Shown here in pieces: positions 41,101 through 49,383 of a DNA stretch of 64,000 nucleotides. The stretch comes from Antedon bifida. Lineage: Eukaryota; Echinodermata; Crinoidea; Comatulida; Antedonidae. Both the position numbers and the translations under genes were made by a program. Each line of letters starts with the position of its first letter. Within the stretch, counting starts at the first letter, position 1. The stretch covers positions 30,751,409-30,815,408 of the forward strand of contig OY727093.1 in the NCBI GenBank assembly GCA_963402885.1, read 5' to 3'. The notes beneath the pieces are model-generated. The model did no database searches and was not told the origin of the DNA. It saw nothing but the letters and a program-made list of their open reading frames with translations.

Positions 41101-42179
41101 GGAATCTTGTGTACAACAGTAGTCGTGTATCCGATGTCGTTTGAGTCTCGCGAAAATATGTCGTCGTTCTTCAGTATCAGGCGATCTATGACGTCCGCGT
41201 GATTGGGTTTGTCCTTAGTTCCTTTCTCAGTACTGTCTTTAGCAGTGGTTTCCATAGTCAGAAAACTTTGATTGACACTACTCTCGATATTAGTGACTGC
41301 GGCCAGATTAGCTAAGCGTGTATTACGCCAAAGTTTAATGGGTTTATTTGAAGGGTTGAAAACTGTGACTGGAACACGTCCCTTTGAAACTTCTGCTACA
41401 CCACATCCGACTACTAAATCAAGATCTTCTGGGTTAGTGAGTTGCTCAACGAGGCCGGTAAATTCTCTCTTTTTGATTACTTTAGGAGCTTTAGATGACA
41501 CCAGTCGTTGAGTGCCTGGTGGAATTGTGATTGGTCGACGCCCCATGTACTTGAGAAAACCAATGTTCCCGTTTGCGGTTGCCATATCCATCCCATCATC
41601 ATTTATAAACGAAAAGGCCAAATACCATGAAGAGGAAACACGTTGCATTTTCTGCATTAGGCAGCGTCCATATTTTGTGTGAAAAATATCTCGACCAGCA
41701 CGAATCACATTTGTTCCAATTAAGCAGGGTACAGTTTGTCTCGTTGGGGTCGGTGGAACAATTAGAGCAGGTACCGTCCTAATCTGTTCACCAAGCACTT
41801 GTATATCTATGTAGATGACTCCCTCGTGTGGGACGGCTTGTCCCCCTGCGCCTTCAATGGTGATACTCGACGGAACGATATCCGACTTCGACAAGGTGGG
41901 ATGCTCTTTAACAAACGCCGAGGTGATTGTCGTCACCTGTGATCCGGTATCTAACAGAGCTATACATGGCTGGCCGCTTACGTGCACTTCACATGTGTTT
42001 ACGTGTCCCACTAGTTTATGTTTCTCATCCACTGGTACAGGAACTTCATTACCTACAATTGGACTCTTTTCTTTCACACCCACTGGTTGTCCCCCAACAG
42101 CAGGTGACTTTAGTTTAAAGGACGGCCTGCCCATGGGCAGTATCGGGCGATGTGTCCGTACTCGTGGCAGTGGTAGCAT
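38133..42179 (-). CDS. pol: Element 2 pol: protease, RT, RNase H, integrase
   Basis: Intact 1,348-codon frame when counted from its first ATG; translation more likely enters by -1 shift from gag at 42119-42113. Protease with LLDTGSQVTTIT (about residue 75); complete RT (DYRKLNSKTVRDAFPLPRIE, DLTSGYLQI, MPFGLMNAPATFQ, YLDD); RNase H (TDASIDGLGAVLAQ, TDNNPLTYVL, NADALSR); integrase zinc domain (H ... GHQGFERTLDLVRRRCFWP ... CERC), DDE core (CIDFLTVE, HSDQGKCFES, NGMTERFN) and a GPY/F-like C-terminus. It copies element RNA and inserts the cDNA. All catalytic motifs I can check are present. Confidence 0.93.
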   Translation of the reverse strand: MLPLPRVRTHRPILPMGRPSFKLKSPAVGGQPVGVKEKSPIVGNEVPVPVDEKHKLVGHVNTCEVHVSGQPCIALLDTGSQVTTITSAFVKEHPTLSKSDIVPSSITIEGAGGQAVPHEGVIYIDIQVLGEQIRTVPALIVPPTPTRQTVPCLIGTNVIRAGRDIFHTKYGRCLMQKMQRVSSSWYLAFSFINDDGMDMATANGNIGFLKYMGRRPITIPPGTQRLVSSKAPKVIKKREFTGLVEQLTNPEDLDLVVGCGVAEVSKGRVPVTVFNPSNKPIKLWRNTRLANLAAVTNIESSVNQSFLTMETTAKDSTEKGTKDKPNHADVIDRLILKNDDIFSRDSNDIGYTTTVVHKIPLVDPAPFRMPYRRIPPTEFQEVREHVKDLEESGIIRPSQSPFASPIVIVRKKDGSIRLCVDYRKLNSKTVRDAFPLPRIEESLDSLANAKYFSSLDLTSGYLQIQMDHNDQQKTAFTTPFGLFEYTRMPFGLMNAPATFQRLMNTVFGDLNFTDILLYLDDIIVFSKTVEEHEEKLQKVFDRLRTHGLKLKRSKCQFFKKEVQYLGHRVSADGVKTDPEKVAAVENWPVPNGRKEVRRFLGFTGYYRRFIKDYARIARPLFNLLEGDTKRIKGGKQRKQYTTPFQWNSDAQRSFEIIRNNIKSAPILAYADFTLPFVLQTDASIDGLGAVLAQVQNGKERVIAFASRSLSDSEKRYPAHKLEFKALHWAATDKFRDYVYGNDVTAVTDNNPLTYVLGKAKLDAHGQRWVNDLSQCNINIIYRPGRKNDNADALSRIPCETVKNVLGNCLRREDTEESFLLPTSNHSQVINNGTALQVSLPHEEIKREQRRNKITSRVIAFLESEDKPSDRRMRQESRQVRNILSKWDNLKFDNGVLIFADPESQSQHTRFILPVTARMKLIRQSHDIMGHQGFERTLDLVRRRCFWPGLRGEVREYINQCERCVLRKTAEPKTRAPLNNIVTTRPLELVCIDFLTVETSRGGIEDVLVLTDHFTRYAQAYPTTNQTAHTVAKTLWKKFFIHYGLPERIHSDQGKCFESNLVRELCHMLGIDKSRTTPYHPQGNGMTERFNSTLLNLLGTLEPQDKSNWVEHIEGLTHAYNCTQHSATGYSPFFLMFGREPRIPADVTLGIIDSDDNLQDNYDTSDYVTHLRETLQDAYQAAQTQAEESRKKQKAMYDKKARDNSLPVGSRVVVANKNLRGRRKIADRWENNVYIIVHRMTDQPVYRLRSEDGTKERTVHRNLIIPCPFGEGPIDDGIGSDEEAEQAYPIVPPPLEFDSDTLVNAPTEHNVLENRYNLRRVVRPPARFGEWEEIKGINEQHSVMLETLV
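42077..42119 (-). promoter_or_regulatory. -1 ribosomal frameshift signal, element 2
   Basis: On the minus strand the canonical heptamer T TTA AAC (42119-42113) is in the gag zero frame and directly followed by the gag stop TAA. After a 6-nt spacer a ~12-bp hairpin follows (42106-42077: CACC/GGTG, two wobble pairs, CTG/CAG, TTG/CAA with one bulge, loop GGGGA). The pol frame is -1 to gag and reads through this point. Confidence 0.8.
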
Positions 42180-43300
42180 TCGATGGGCCTTTGTGCCCCT
42201 GGTGGTTGTAATGATGGTCGTGGTCCTGTCATTGGTTGGTACTGCTGACTTGTCGGTGAACGAACCATATCCTGATTAAAAACTCGTTGTCCAGATGGTC
42301 GTGGTCCTGTCATTGGTTGGTACTGCTGACCTGTCGGCGGCCGAACCATATCCTGATTAAAAACTCGTTGTCCAGAGAGTTCAATGCGATCGAGGCGTTC
42401 CGATATGGTGCGTTGTGTTTCAATCAAGCTTTTAGTGGCCTCAAGTTGTTTATCTAACGCTGCCCTTAGCTTATCTATCTGTGTGGAAGTACTATCTCCG
42501 GCAGTCTGAGTCATGGAGAATGCCCTTCTCTCCGCCTGGTTATTCTCTTCTGTGATGATTCTCAGCTCTCGTCTCAATTGGGTAAAGGACATGTCCCGTG
42601 GCCTCATAGGGGCTAACCGCTCACGAACTCGGATATCCGTTAGTCCAAACATGAACTGCGTCGTTAACATTCGATCACGTCCTTCGAGCACAGATGAATT
42701 CTTCCTTTCCACTTTGCGCAACATGGCTTCCAAGGCAATTGCGTATTCACTTGCAGTTTCCCCTCTTCTCTGGATACTAGCATAGAAATTTGCCATTGGA
42801 GATACGGCAGGGTTCGCTTCTCCGTATTCATACATCAATTCCTCAAACGCCGCTTTCGCTGTCTTTCCCTCATTTCCTTGGGCCTCCAAATTCAGAACGA
42901 GATCTCTTGCTCTTCCCTGCGTGTGTCTTACCACTTCTGCATACCCGTCACTACCAGAAAGGTGTTTTGAGTCTATCAAGAACTGCATGTCACGTATCCA
43001 ATCCTCGATTTGTTGTCCATTGTTGCGTCCGGAAAACGTTGGTACTGACTTCGTCTGGTGAGTGGTGATCACGCCTCCAAGACTTGCTAAGTTTGTGTTA
43101 CTTTCGGCACCGCTGAAGTTCAGTTGCTGTCTTGATCTGGGTCTGGGTATAGGTCGTCCCGAGTGTGATGGTCGTGCTGATGGTGTGGATGTGGTGGGCG
43201 GAGGATCAAATCCTGCCATTTGGAGCGGGCTCAGATTTTCTGTAGATGTCCGGCTTCCTTCTACTTGACCATACGGGGTGAGTTGTGGTGGGCTCGCCAT
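42110..43300 (-). CDS. gag: Element 2 gag
   Basis: 396 residues. Pro/Ser-rich N-terminus, capsid-like domain (VPTFSGRNNGQQIEDWIRDM to about residue 260), then a linker with two consecutive 27-residue repeats (each starting SGQRVFNQDMVR) and a CCHC knuckle CYHCHEYGHIARYC just before the end. Intact. The duplicated linker is encoded by an ~81-bp direct repeat at about 42215-42375. Confidence 0.9.
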   Translation of the reverse strand: MASPPQLTPYGQVEGSRTSTENLSPLQMAGFDPPPTTSTPSARPSHSGRPIPRPRSRQQLNFSGAESNTNLASLGGVITTHQTKSVPTFSGRNNGQQIEDWIRDMQFLIDSKHLSGSDGYAEVVRHTQGRARDLVLNLEAQGNEGKTAKAAFEELMYEYGEANPAVSPMANFYASIQRRGETASEYAIALEAMLRKVERKNSSVLEGRDRMLTTQFMFGLTDIRVRERLAPMRPRDMSFTQLRRELRIITEENNQAERRAFSMTQTAGDSTSTQIDKLRAALDKQLEATKSLIETQRTISERLDRIELSGQRVFNQDMVRPPTGQQYQPMTGPRPSGQRVFNQDMVRSPTSQQYQPMTGPRPSLQPPGAQRPIECYHCHEYGHIARYCPWAGRPLN

Positions 43301-43439
43301 TATCTCACTAAAGTATCAGGACTGTGTTGGCTTATAGTATTAAAATTTAGAACTAGTAATTATTAGTGCAATAAATTTATTTAATTTTAATCTGAGAGTT
43401 GGCATAGAGTAGTCTCCTTTTTCACTAATTTATTGTCTG

Positions 43440-43457
43440 TCCCGGGTTTCGGCACCA
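43440..43457 (-). other. Element 2 primer-binding site (tRNA-Phe)
   Basis: Plus-strand TCCCGGGTTTCGGCACCA is the 3' end of a metazoan tRNA-Phe with CCA (18/18 with the sequence I know). Seven nt separate it from the LTR. Confidence 0.75.
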
Positions 43458-43464
43458 AAAGTTA

Positions 43465-44745
43465 TGTCACCGTCGGAACTCGTCCAATGGGTAATAATTT
43501 AGTTAGAAGCGATAAATATGTGGGAGAAGCGAATAAGACTGAGTTTAATAATGAAGGTCCTAGTTCAAACACTGGACAGACAGAAAAGGAGACTATAAAT
43601 TAATGCAACTATATATTTTATTGTTAAGTTTAGAATTTAGTTTCAAGGTCACAATTATTATTAATTTTACAACATTTGCTATTATCCCAAAGTGGCCGTA
43701 TAAGTATTACAAACTGACAAAAGACGGAATATAAGTAAGTTTAACAATAATAAACAGATGTCAGATATTAAACGCAATCAATAAAACGATCAACTTGATT
43801 CAACCAAAGCTCTTTTAAAATACTATTTAGGCCTATTATAATTTAATCAATATTATTAAAGAAACAAATCAGAAGTTAAAATATAAATTAATTAAACCAA
43901 CACAGCCCCTCTACAGTAGTGAGATTAAAAGCGGCTCAGACCCCTTTAGAATGTGAAACTGTAAACAAAACAACACATGCAAATGGTTAAGAAAACATCT
44001 AAGATAATTGTTTAGATAACATAGTTTAACGTTTTAACACACATTTGAACTAATAACTAATTAAACAAAACTACTAATGTACAATAACTATAGATATCAT
44101 AATTAAATGAACTAACAAACTACTGTAACTAAATAATACATTACTATTGAAAAATACTAGTGACCCAAAACATCGTTGGCGATAGAATTACCCATTAAAA
44201 GGACGAAATTTATTGCTTAAAGGTCACCTCCTATAATCTTAAACACAGATATGTCCTTGAGCTATTCACCCTCCACACTCTACAGTGCAGTAACATAACA
44301 TAATACTTACTAGCATAATAGTGTACTATGTACTAATATACGAAATTATACGTACACTGAATACAATAATGAGGTCGAAAAGACATACAGTATATAACTA
44401 TTATTATATCGTCAAACTATATTAATTATCATCTAAACTAAAACGCATCAATTAGGCTAAAGGTACGATCCATCATTATATCGCCTATAGTATCATGGTA
44501 AATAAAACAATACAATATAACAAACATTATTACATCGTTTATCAAAGTAAATTAAATAACAATATATCAAATACATACGTTTTTATGACAAATAAACATG
44601 AGACTAGATGAGTGATATCGGAGGATTAATTCGTCGATGGTAACGGCATGGACGACAGGACTATCACTGTCTTCTTCCGTACCCCAAATGTAAGATGAGT
44701 AAGTAAGTATGAGGGCGCGATTAATGACTAAAATAGACCCTCACA
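43465..44745 (-). repeat. Element 2 LTR (5' LTR in element sense)
   Basis: 1,281 bp with TGTCACCG ... CCCTCACA ends in plus sense; pair of 36756-38036. Confidence 0.92.
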
Positions 44746-44837
44746 CAAGGAAGAAAAGACATTCCATTGACAATAGACCTACAAGCAATGACACAACCTC
44801 TGCTGTAGAACTGAATATATCGGTTATACAGGATTGA
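44746..44837 (+). pseudogene. Family B5 3' part (cytoplasmic tail)
   Basis: Begins with the CAAG target duplication and continues RKKRHSIDNRPTSNDTTSAVELN to a TGA at 44835-44837. It is the exact continuation of B5, cut off by element 2. Confidence 0.85.
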
Positions 44838-46374
44838 AATTAAAAGCACTATTTAAAACTATATAAATAGCAATTAGAATATAAATTAGTATTTTCAGGT
44901 TTCAATCAATGAGCCTTCTGTATTGCGCAACAGTAGAAAGCAAATGGTTATATGCTACTGGTTTCCTCTTCATCTATCATTATCAAAGACACTAGAATTT
45001 AATAAGCAGGCTTAATAAAATGTATACTGTACAATTGAAGCAGGTTTATTTATAAAAAAGGCAGGCTTATCTCCTTTTTTCCCTTCTCTTTTGTACTGCT
45101 AAATTACATAATTGGTAGCCAATTAGGTTGACCATAAATCATTGCAGCCACATTATATTTGGCCTACATCAACTCAGTCTCAAAACTATAATCGGTCAAC
45201 ACGGCCCCAATAAAGTATGGAACGCAAAAAGTGCTATACTATTAAAAGAGCAGGATTAGTACGGTACACAATAATAGAAGGCAAGAGGCAAGTTGTTTTG
45301 TTTAATTGATAGTATTAATTTTGTCAATATTAGTTGTGATATTAGTCTCACTGCTTTAGAATTATTTTGGTATAACTGCTAACAATTTTTGTGAATATGT
45401 CAGTTGTGATTATAGTCTCACTGCTTTAGAACTACGTGCTTGCTATATTTTGATACAAGAAAAAAACTAAGACACACCGCATAGAAAGGATGTTCCCAGT
45501 ATTTCCTGGATGAATCGTAATAATCGCCAATAATTATTAGAATATACATTGAATATTAGGCCATTTTGCATAAAGTTAGGTCTATTCTTACCATATAAAA
45601 AAAAAAAGACATTTTAAATTTCCGTTATTATCAATTATTACATGATTTGAGTTCTTTACTTAGCTCATTAAGATTGGATCATTACTTTAAATCAATGAAG
45701 CACTAATGTGTGCATAAACTAAAGTATAAGCTTACAATTTAAGCAGATAGGCATGTCATTAACGAATGGAATAAAGTCCTAAACTATTTTTTGTTTTAAA
45801 AATCAATTAAAAACACACCTTCAAGACTGAGCTCTAGAATTTAAATTTGGTTTGTTGATGTTTTTCTCAAGAGGACCCCATTGGAAACAGACTTCTATAT
45901 TTTTATATATCTATATTTTCCTATATGTCATTGTTCATTGAGATCACTATTTTTATATCTTAATTTTACAATGCTGAACTAAATCAAATCAAAATCAATG
46001 TAGCAAAGAATAATAATTATTGTAGTAATAAAGTTGGTACAATTATTTTTGTTGTTTAATGTATTATTGTCTAAATATTATTTGTTAAAACGTCTTAGTG
46101 TAGACAGCTATTCCTGTGTAAAAAATGCAAGAAATATATATATATATATTACATAGCCTATGTAAATACGTGAACGTGATTGGTTGAAACTGCATCACAT
46201 GACTACCGCTGCGAGGATCGTAAATCGTATATATCCTCGAGAACGATGATATTGACTGAGTAATTTTCGCGTAATTATCGTGTCCCTGTCATTAATCATA
46301 TAAATTCTCGAGTTCGATGATATTGACTGTGTAATTTTCGTGTGGCAACACTCGCGTTAAACAAAAGTCATCTA
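44838..46374. other. Gene-free region after B5
   Basis: AT-rich non-coding DNA. Two related ~50-bp stretches around 45310-45430 (TTGTGATTATAGTCTCACTGC) and two around 46200-46320 (CGATGATATTGACTG) are local repeats. A (TA)n run lies at about 46135-46150. No gene supported. Confidence 0.4.
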
Positions 46375-46442
46375 CTGGATCTTGAACTCGCGATGGAATT
46401 GTCACTCCATCACAAGACAACGCTTCATGCGCTGCGCCACGG
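46375..46442 (-). repeat. tRNA-derived SINE head, minus strand
   Basis: On the minus strand: GTGGCGCAGCGCATGAAGCG (A-box region) and, 40 nt on, CGCGAGTTCAAGATCC (B-box-like). A tRNA-like pol III promoter without a foldable tRNA; the rest of the SINE is not clear. Confidence 0.55.
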
Positions 46443-46499
46443 AACTTGCTTGAAGAAATTAATCAACTAAACTATTTAAACTATGCATACATAGCGCCC

Positions 46500-46800
46500 T
46501 CATTTGTTATTAGTCCTCCCTAGATGTGATGAAAGACCATTTGTGATTGGTTAATACTCACAGTAGTAACCGGTACGCGCGCGACGCACTGAACATCCGG
46601 TGATTCGGCGCAGCTCGAAGGAAGAAGACGAATTATTATTTATTCGGCCTATGATAATATTATTATTATTAATGTAGGCTTATTGATGGAAATTCTTCTG
46701 TTATTATTTAAACGACCTAGGCTAGTGAATATTTTATTGCCAATGAATCATTAATTAGTAATTATCTGTATATTATTCTTCGCAAGGTAAGATGTCTTAG
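46500..46800 (+). other. Short GC-richer, promoter-like stretch
   Basis: A locally CpG-containing stretch (about 46565-46620) in otherwise AT-rich DNA, followed by CGCAAGGTAAGATG near 46780 that could be a donor site. There is no coding exon I can tie to it. Confidence 0.2.
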
Positions 46801-46907
46801 GCAGCTTGTTTACATACAATACAAAAAGGAGGCCTAGCCTAGCTTCACCCGACCCAGCAGACTTGTTCTTGGCTATGTAATATAACAGATATCGCCTTTT
46901 ATATCGG

Positions 46908-47048
46908 TAAAATATAAGATTTAACATCCCCTCGGGATGATATTATGTTCTCGGGGAATTATATATATATCCCTCAGCTGCCGCTTCGGGATATATATAT
47001 TCCCTCGATCATAATATCATTCCCTCGGGGATGTCACATCTTATATTT
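46908..47048. mobile_element. Palindromic MITE-like element
   Basis: Arms of about 60 bp are near-perfect inverse complements: left AAATATAAGATTTAACATCCCC, right GGGGATGTCACATCTTATATTT, with CCCTCGGG-type words repeated inside. An isolated arm-like fragment occurs at the end of A6 (63030-63062). Confidence 0.65.
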
Positions 47049-47658
47049 CACCTCTAAGCAGGCAATATCTGTATAATACAGTAAAAATCATTTTATCAAT
47101 TCGCTTCATTTGTACTTTTAGCTTTCCATACTTGATTGGGGACCGAATTGACCTATTAGTTTGTGGTGAATTGATATGAAGCCAAGTTGACGCCAATTTA
47201 ACACAGGACTTGACAGTGGCCGAGACCAACTAGACAGTGGCCAAATTCCTCACACTAAGAGTACATTTGTGTCCATGATTAAATTTTGTTTTTTTTTCTT
47301 TATTATTTAAATATCTTATCTTATCTTAAATTTTACACAAAAGTCCTGGTCAGTGTGAAAATTACAGGGTCTTAACATCAACAAACAATGTGGCAACACC
47401 GTCCAATTCATTAACTAAAGCTAATTGAATTTTCATTAAATTTTATAACACTACTTGTTATTAGGCTGTCACAACACACTTATGTTTAAATACATAATCT
47501 GCTATAAAATTGTTATCTCTGTATTGTGGAATCAATATAAAAAGTCACTGTGGGTTCATTTCATCAGATAACACCATCAATTTGGTTACTGTATGTCAAT
47601 AAACCTACTCGAAACAACAATTCTGTCGGCCATAATAGAAAAGACAACATTGATAAAA
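47049..47658 (+). other. A5 upstream region
   Basis: Non-coding, with weak similarity to the upstream block of other family A genes. The CRE inverted repeat is decayed (ACACCATCAATTTGGTTACTG near 47570-47590) and has no TGACGTCA. Confidence 0.45.
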
Positions 47659-47661
47659 ATG
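47659..47661 (+). CDS. Family A5 start codon at the end of exon 1
   Basis: Exon 1 ends AAA ATG followed by GTAAGA (donor at 47662). The position matching A1's first ATG is ATA, so this terminal ATG is the only candidate in the exon. Joining to 48141 (ATT TCC GGT) is phase 0. The intron is 47662-48140, 479 bp. Confidence 0.6.
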
Positions 47662-48140
47662 GTAAGAAAAGGTTATTAATCTTGCTTTACAGAACGTTTT
47701 GTTTAAATGTATTGCTGTGTATATACATAAATATACAAATAGTACTGAAATTGAATCATAATTGGAATATGAAGCTATTCAATGCCAGGTTACTAGGAAC
47801 CATCAATGCATATTCAAATTTCACATTGATTTTGTTCTATATCAATCAAAAGATATTGTAATAATATATTTAATGATATAAAGTCATTGTTTTCTTGGTC
47901 TCCCATGACCCTCTAAAGATATCCTCCTCCTACTACTTCTTGCCTAATATACAAAATTGATGTTGCATTTAAAAGTCTTCTGGCTTACCACCAGAAATTA
48001 CCTCAGTGGATCTCAAATGTTATAACAATCCTAAGCAGGCAATATCTGGATAATGTTGTTTGTGTCTTAGAATATTCTGATGGTTCTGCATTGATAACTC
48101 ACTATCAATTTCATGGCACTTTTCTCTTTCATTCTTTCAG

Positions 48141-49241
48141 ATTTCCGGTCCAACTACCAATTGGTGTCTTTATCTTTTCATGATAATCTCATTGTCAGTT
48201 TCTCAGGAAATATCATTTAGTGATTATCCAAAAGATGTCACCATTGCTGAAACCAAAAAGGCAACATTTAAATGTTACCTTCTCAAAGAATCGACAGATC
48301 ATGTATTTTGGATAAAACATAACGAGAAATTAGACAAAACATTAGAAAATTCAAGATATGCTTTTGGTAAAAAAAGAAAAAGCAATGAAGTTTATGAGTA
48401 TAGCTTAACAATTGATTCAGTTGAAAGATCAGATGCTGCAGACTACAGATGTGTGTTTGGTACTTCAACAGACGTAATATCTTCAAGAAAAGCTTACCTG
48501 AACGTCCTTAAAGTACCATCAAAAGAGTATCCAATGTGTTACTTCAGTCAACCTTCATATTACATTGGTGATGTCATACAAATCCTTTGCATTTCTGAGA
48601 AAACATCTACAGATCTGTCTATGAAAATCTTTCAAGAGACCAAGCTGGCCTCAACACTGGATGGCAATGATACTCATGTGTGGATAACGTCAGAATTCAC
48701 TGCAACTCCAAGTATAAACAATACACAGTATGGGTGTAAACTGTATATTGATGTTACAAATGAATGGCGACATCATTATACAGATCCACTACTCATTTTG
48801 AGAAAATTAAATGTTGTTATCCATGGCGATACTCAATATTCCTTAAATGAAATGGCAAGTTTCACCTGCAAAGGTAACTACACTGACACAGCTAAGTTTA
48901 CATGGACTTCTGATAATGAATATGTCAACACTAACCAAGTCAACAGTAACAATGCTAACAAGTTAACCATCCCATCTGTACAACCAGAGATGCATGGCAC
49001 CCAAATCACATGTACTATTAAAGATGAAAGCTTTACTGGCTCAGATACTGTTATTATTACATTGGAACTGACAACAACTGAAACAACAAAATCAACAACA
49101 AATTCAACCACTAGATCTGGGTGGCAGATTATTGAAATTATATTGAAATATATTGTATGTTTTTTTATTTTAATAATGGTATTTTTTATATTATGTGTGA
49201 TTTCGGCATCATTTTTATCAAAAGTAAAAAAGACAGACTAA
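48141..49241 (+). CDS. Family A5: three-Ig-domain membrane receptor, main exon
   Basis: Predicted 367 residues (Met plus 366). The acceptor CATTCTTTCAG ends at 48140; the exon opens ISGPTTNWCLYLFMIIS, and the open-frame ATG at 48180 would cut the signal peptide, so the spliced start is preferred. Three Ig-like domains with the family cysteines. D2-D3 share a near-identical tract with A4 (from about 48731). The stalk is different: short and Thr/Ser-rich (TTTETTKSTTNSTTRS), lacking the TVPLKEVETVIQEKFE segment of the others. It is followed by its own TM helix (YIVCFFILIMVFFILCVISA) and tail SKVKKTD. This is the most divergent family member, with the shortest intron and a decayed promoter motif. 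Confidence 0.85.
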   Translation: MSGPTTNWCLYLFMIISLSVSQEISFSDYPKDVTIAETKKATFKCYLLKESTDHVFWIKHNEKLDKTLENSRYAFGKKRKSNEVYEYSLTIDSVERSDAADYRCVFGTSTDVISSRKAYLNVLKVPSKEYPMCYFSQPSYYIGDVIQILCISEKTSTDLSMKIFQETKLASTLDGNDTHVWITSEFTATPSINNTQYGCKLYIDVTNEWRHHYTDPLLILRKLNVVIHGDTQYSLNEMASFTCKGNYTDTAKFTWTSDNEYVNTNQVNSNNANKLTIPSVQPEMHGTQITCTIKDESFTGSDTVIITLELTTTETTKSTTNSTTRSGWQIIEIILKYIVCFFILIMVFFILCVISASFLSKVKKTD

Positions 49242-49324
49242 AATTTACTTCTGAAATTCCATGCGAGTGGTCCAAAAATTGACAGACTATAGTTATATAA
49301 TTAAAAATTGAATTATTAACTAAA

Positions 49325-49383
49325 CTAAAAGCAATAACACAACCTCTGCTGTAGAACTGAATGTATCAGTTTTACAGGACTAA
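49325..49383 (+). pseudogene. Family B tail relic after A5
   Basis: SNNTTSAVELNVSV-coding sequence of a family B cytoplasmic tail, 84 bp after the A5 stop, with no B ectodomain nearby. It marks an old A/B recombination or deletion junction. Confidence 0.7.

Larger units (their letters stand above)
36756..44745 (-). mobile_element. Ty3/Gypsy LTR retrotransposon, element 2 (complete)
   Basis: 7,990 bp in minus orientation with two 1,281-bp LTRs that look identical, TG...CA ends, and a 4-bp target duplication CAAG (36752-36755 and 44746-44749) inside B5. Gag, protease, RT, RNase H and integrase are all open, with primer-binding site, polypurine tract and frameshift signal in place. By sequence it looks competent and very young. 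It belongs to a lineage distinct from element 1 (different LTRs and primer tRNA), although the pol proteins are clearly related. Confidence 0.93.

Noticed and set aside
38050-43268. Plus-strand open frames across element 2 (for example 41815-42279)
   Set aside because: Shadow frames opposite the intact gag and pol genes.
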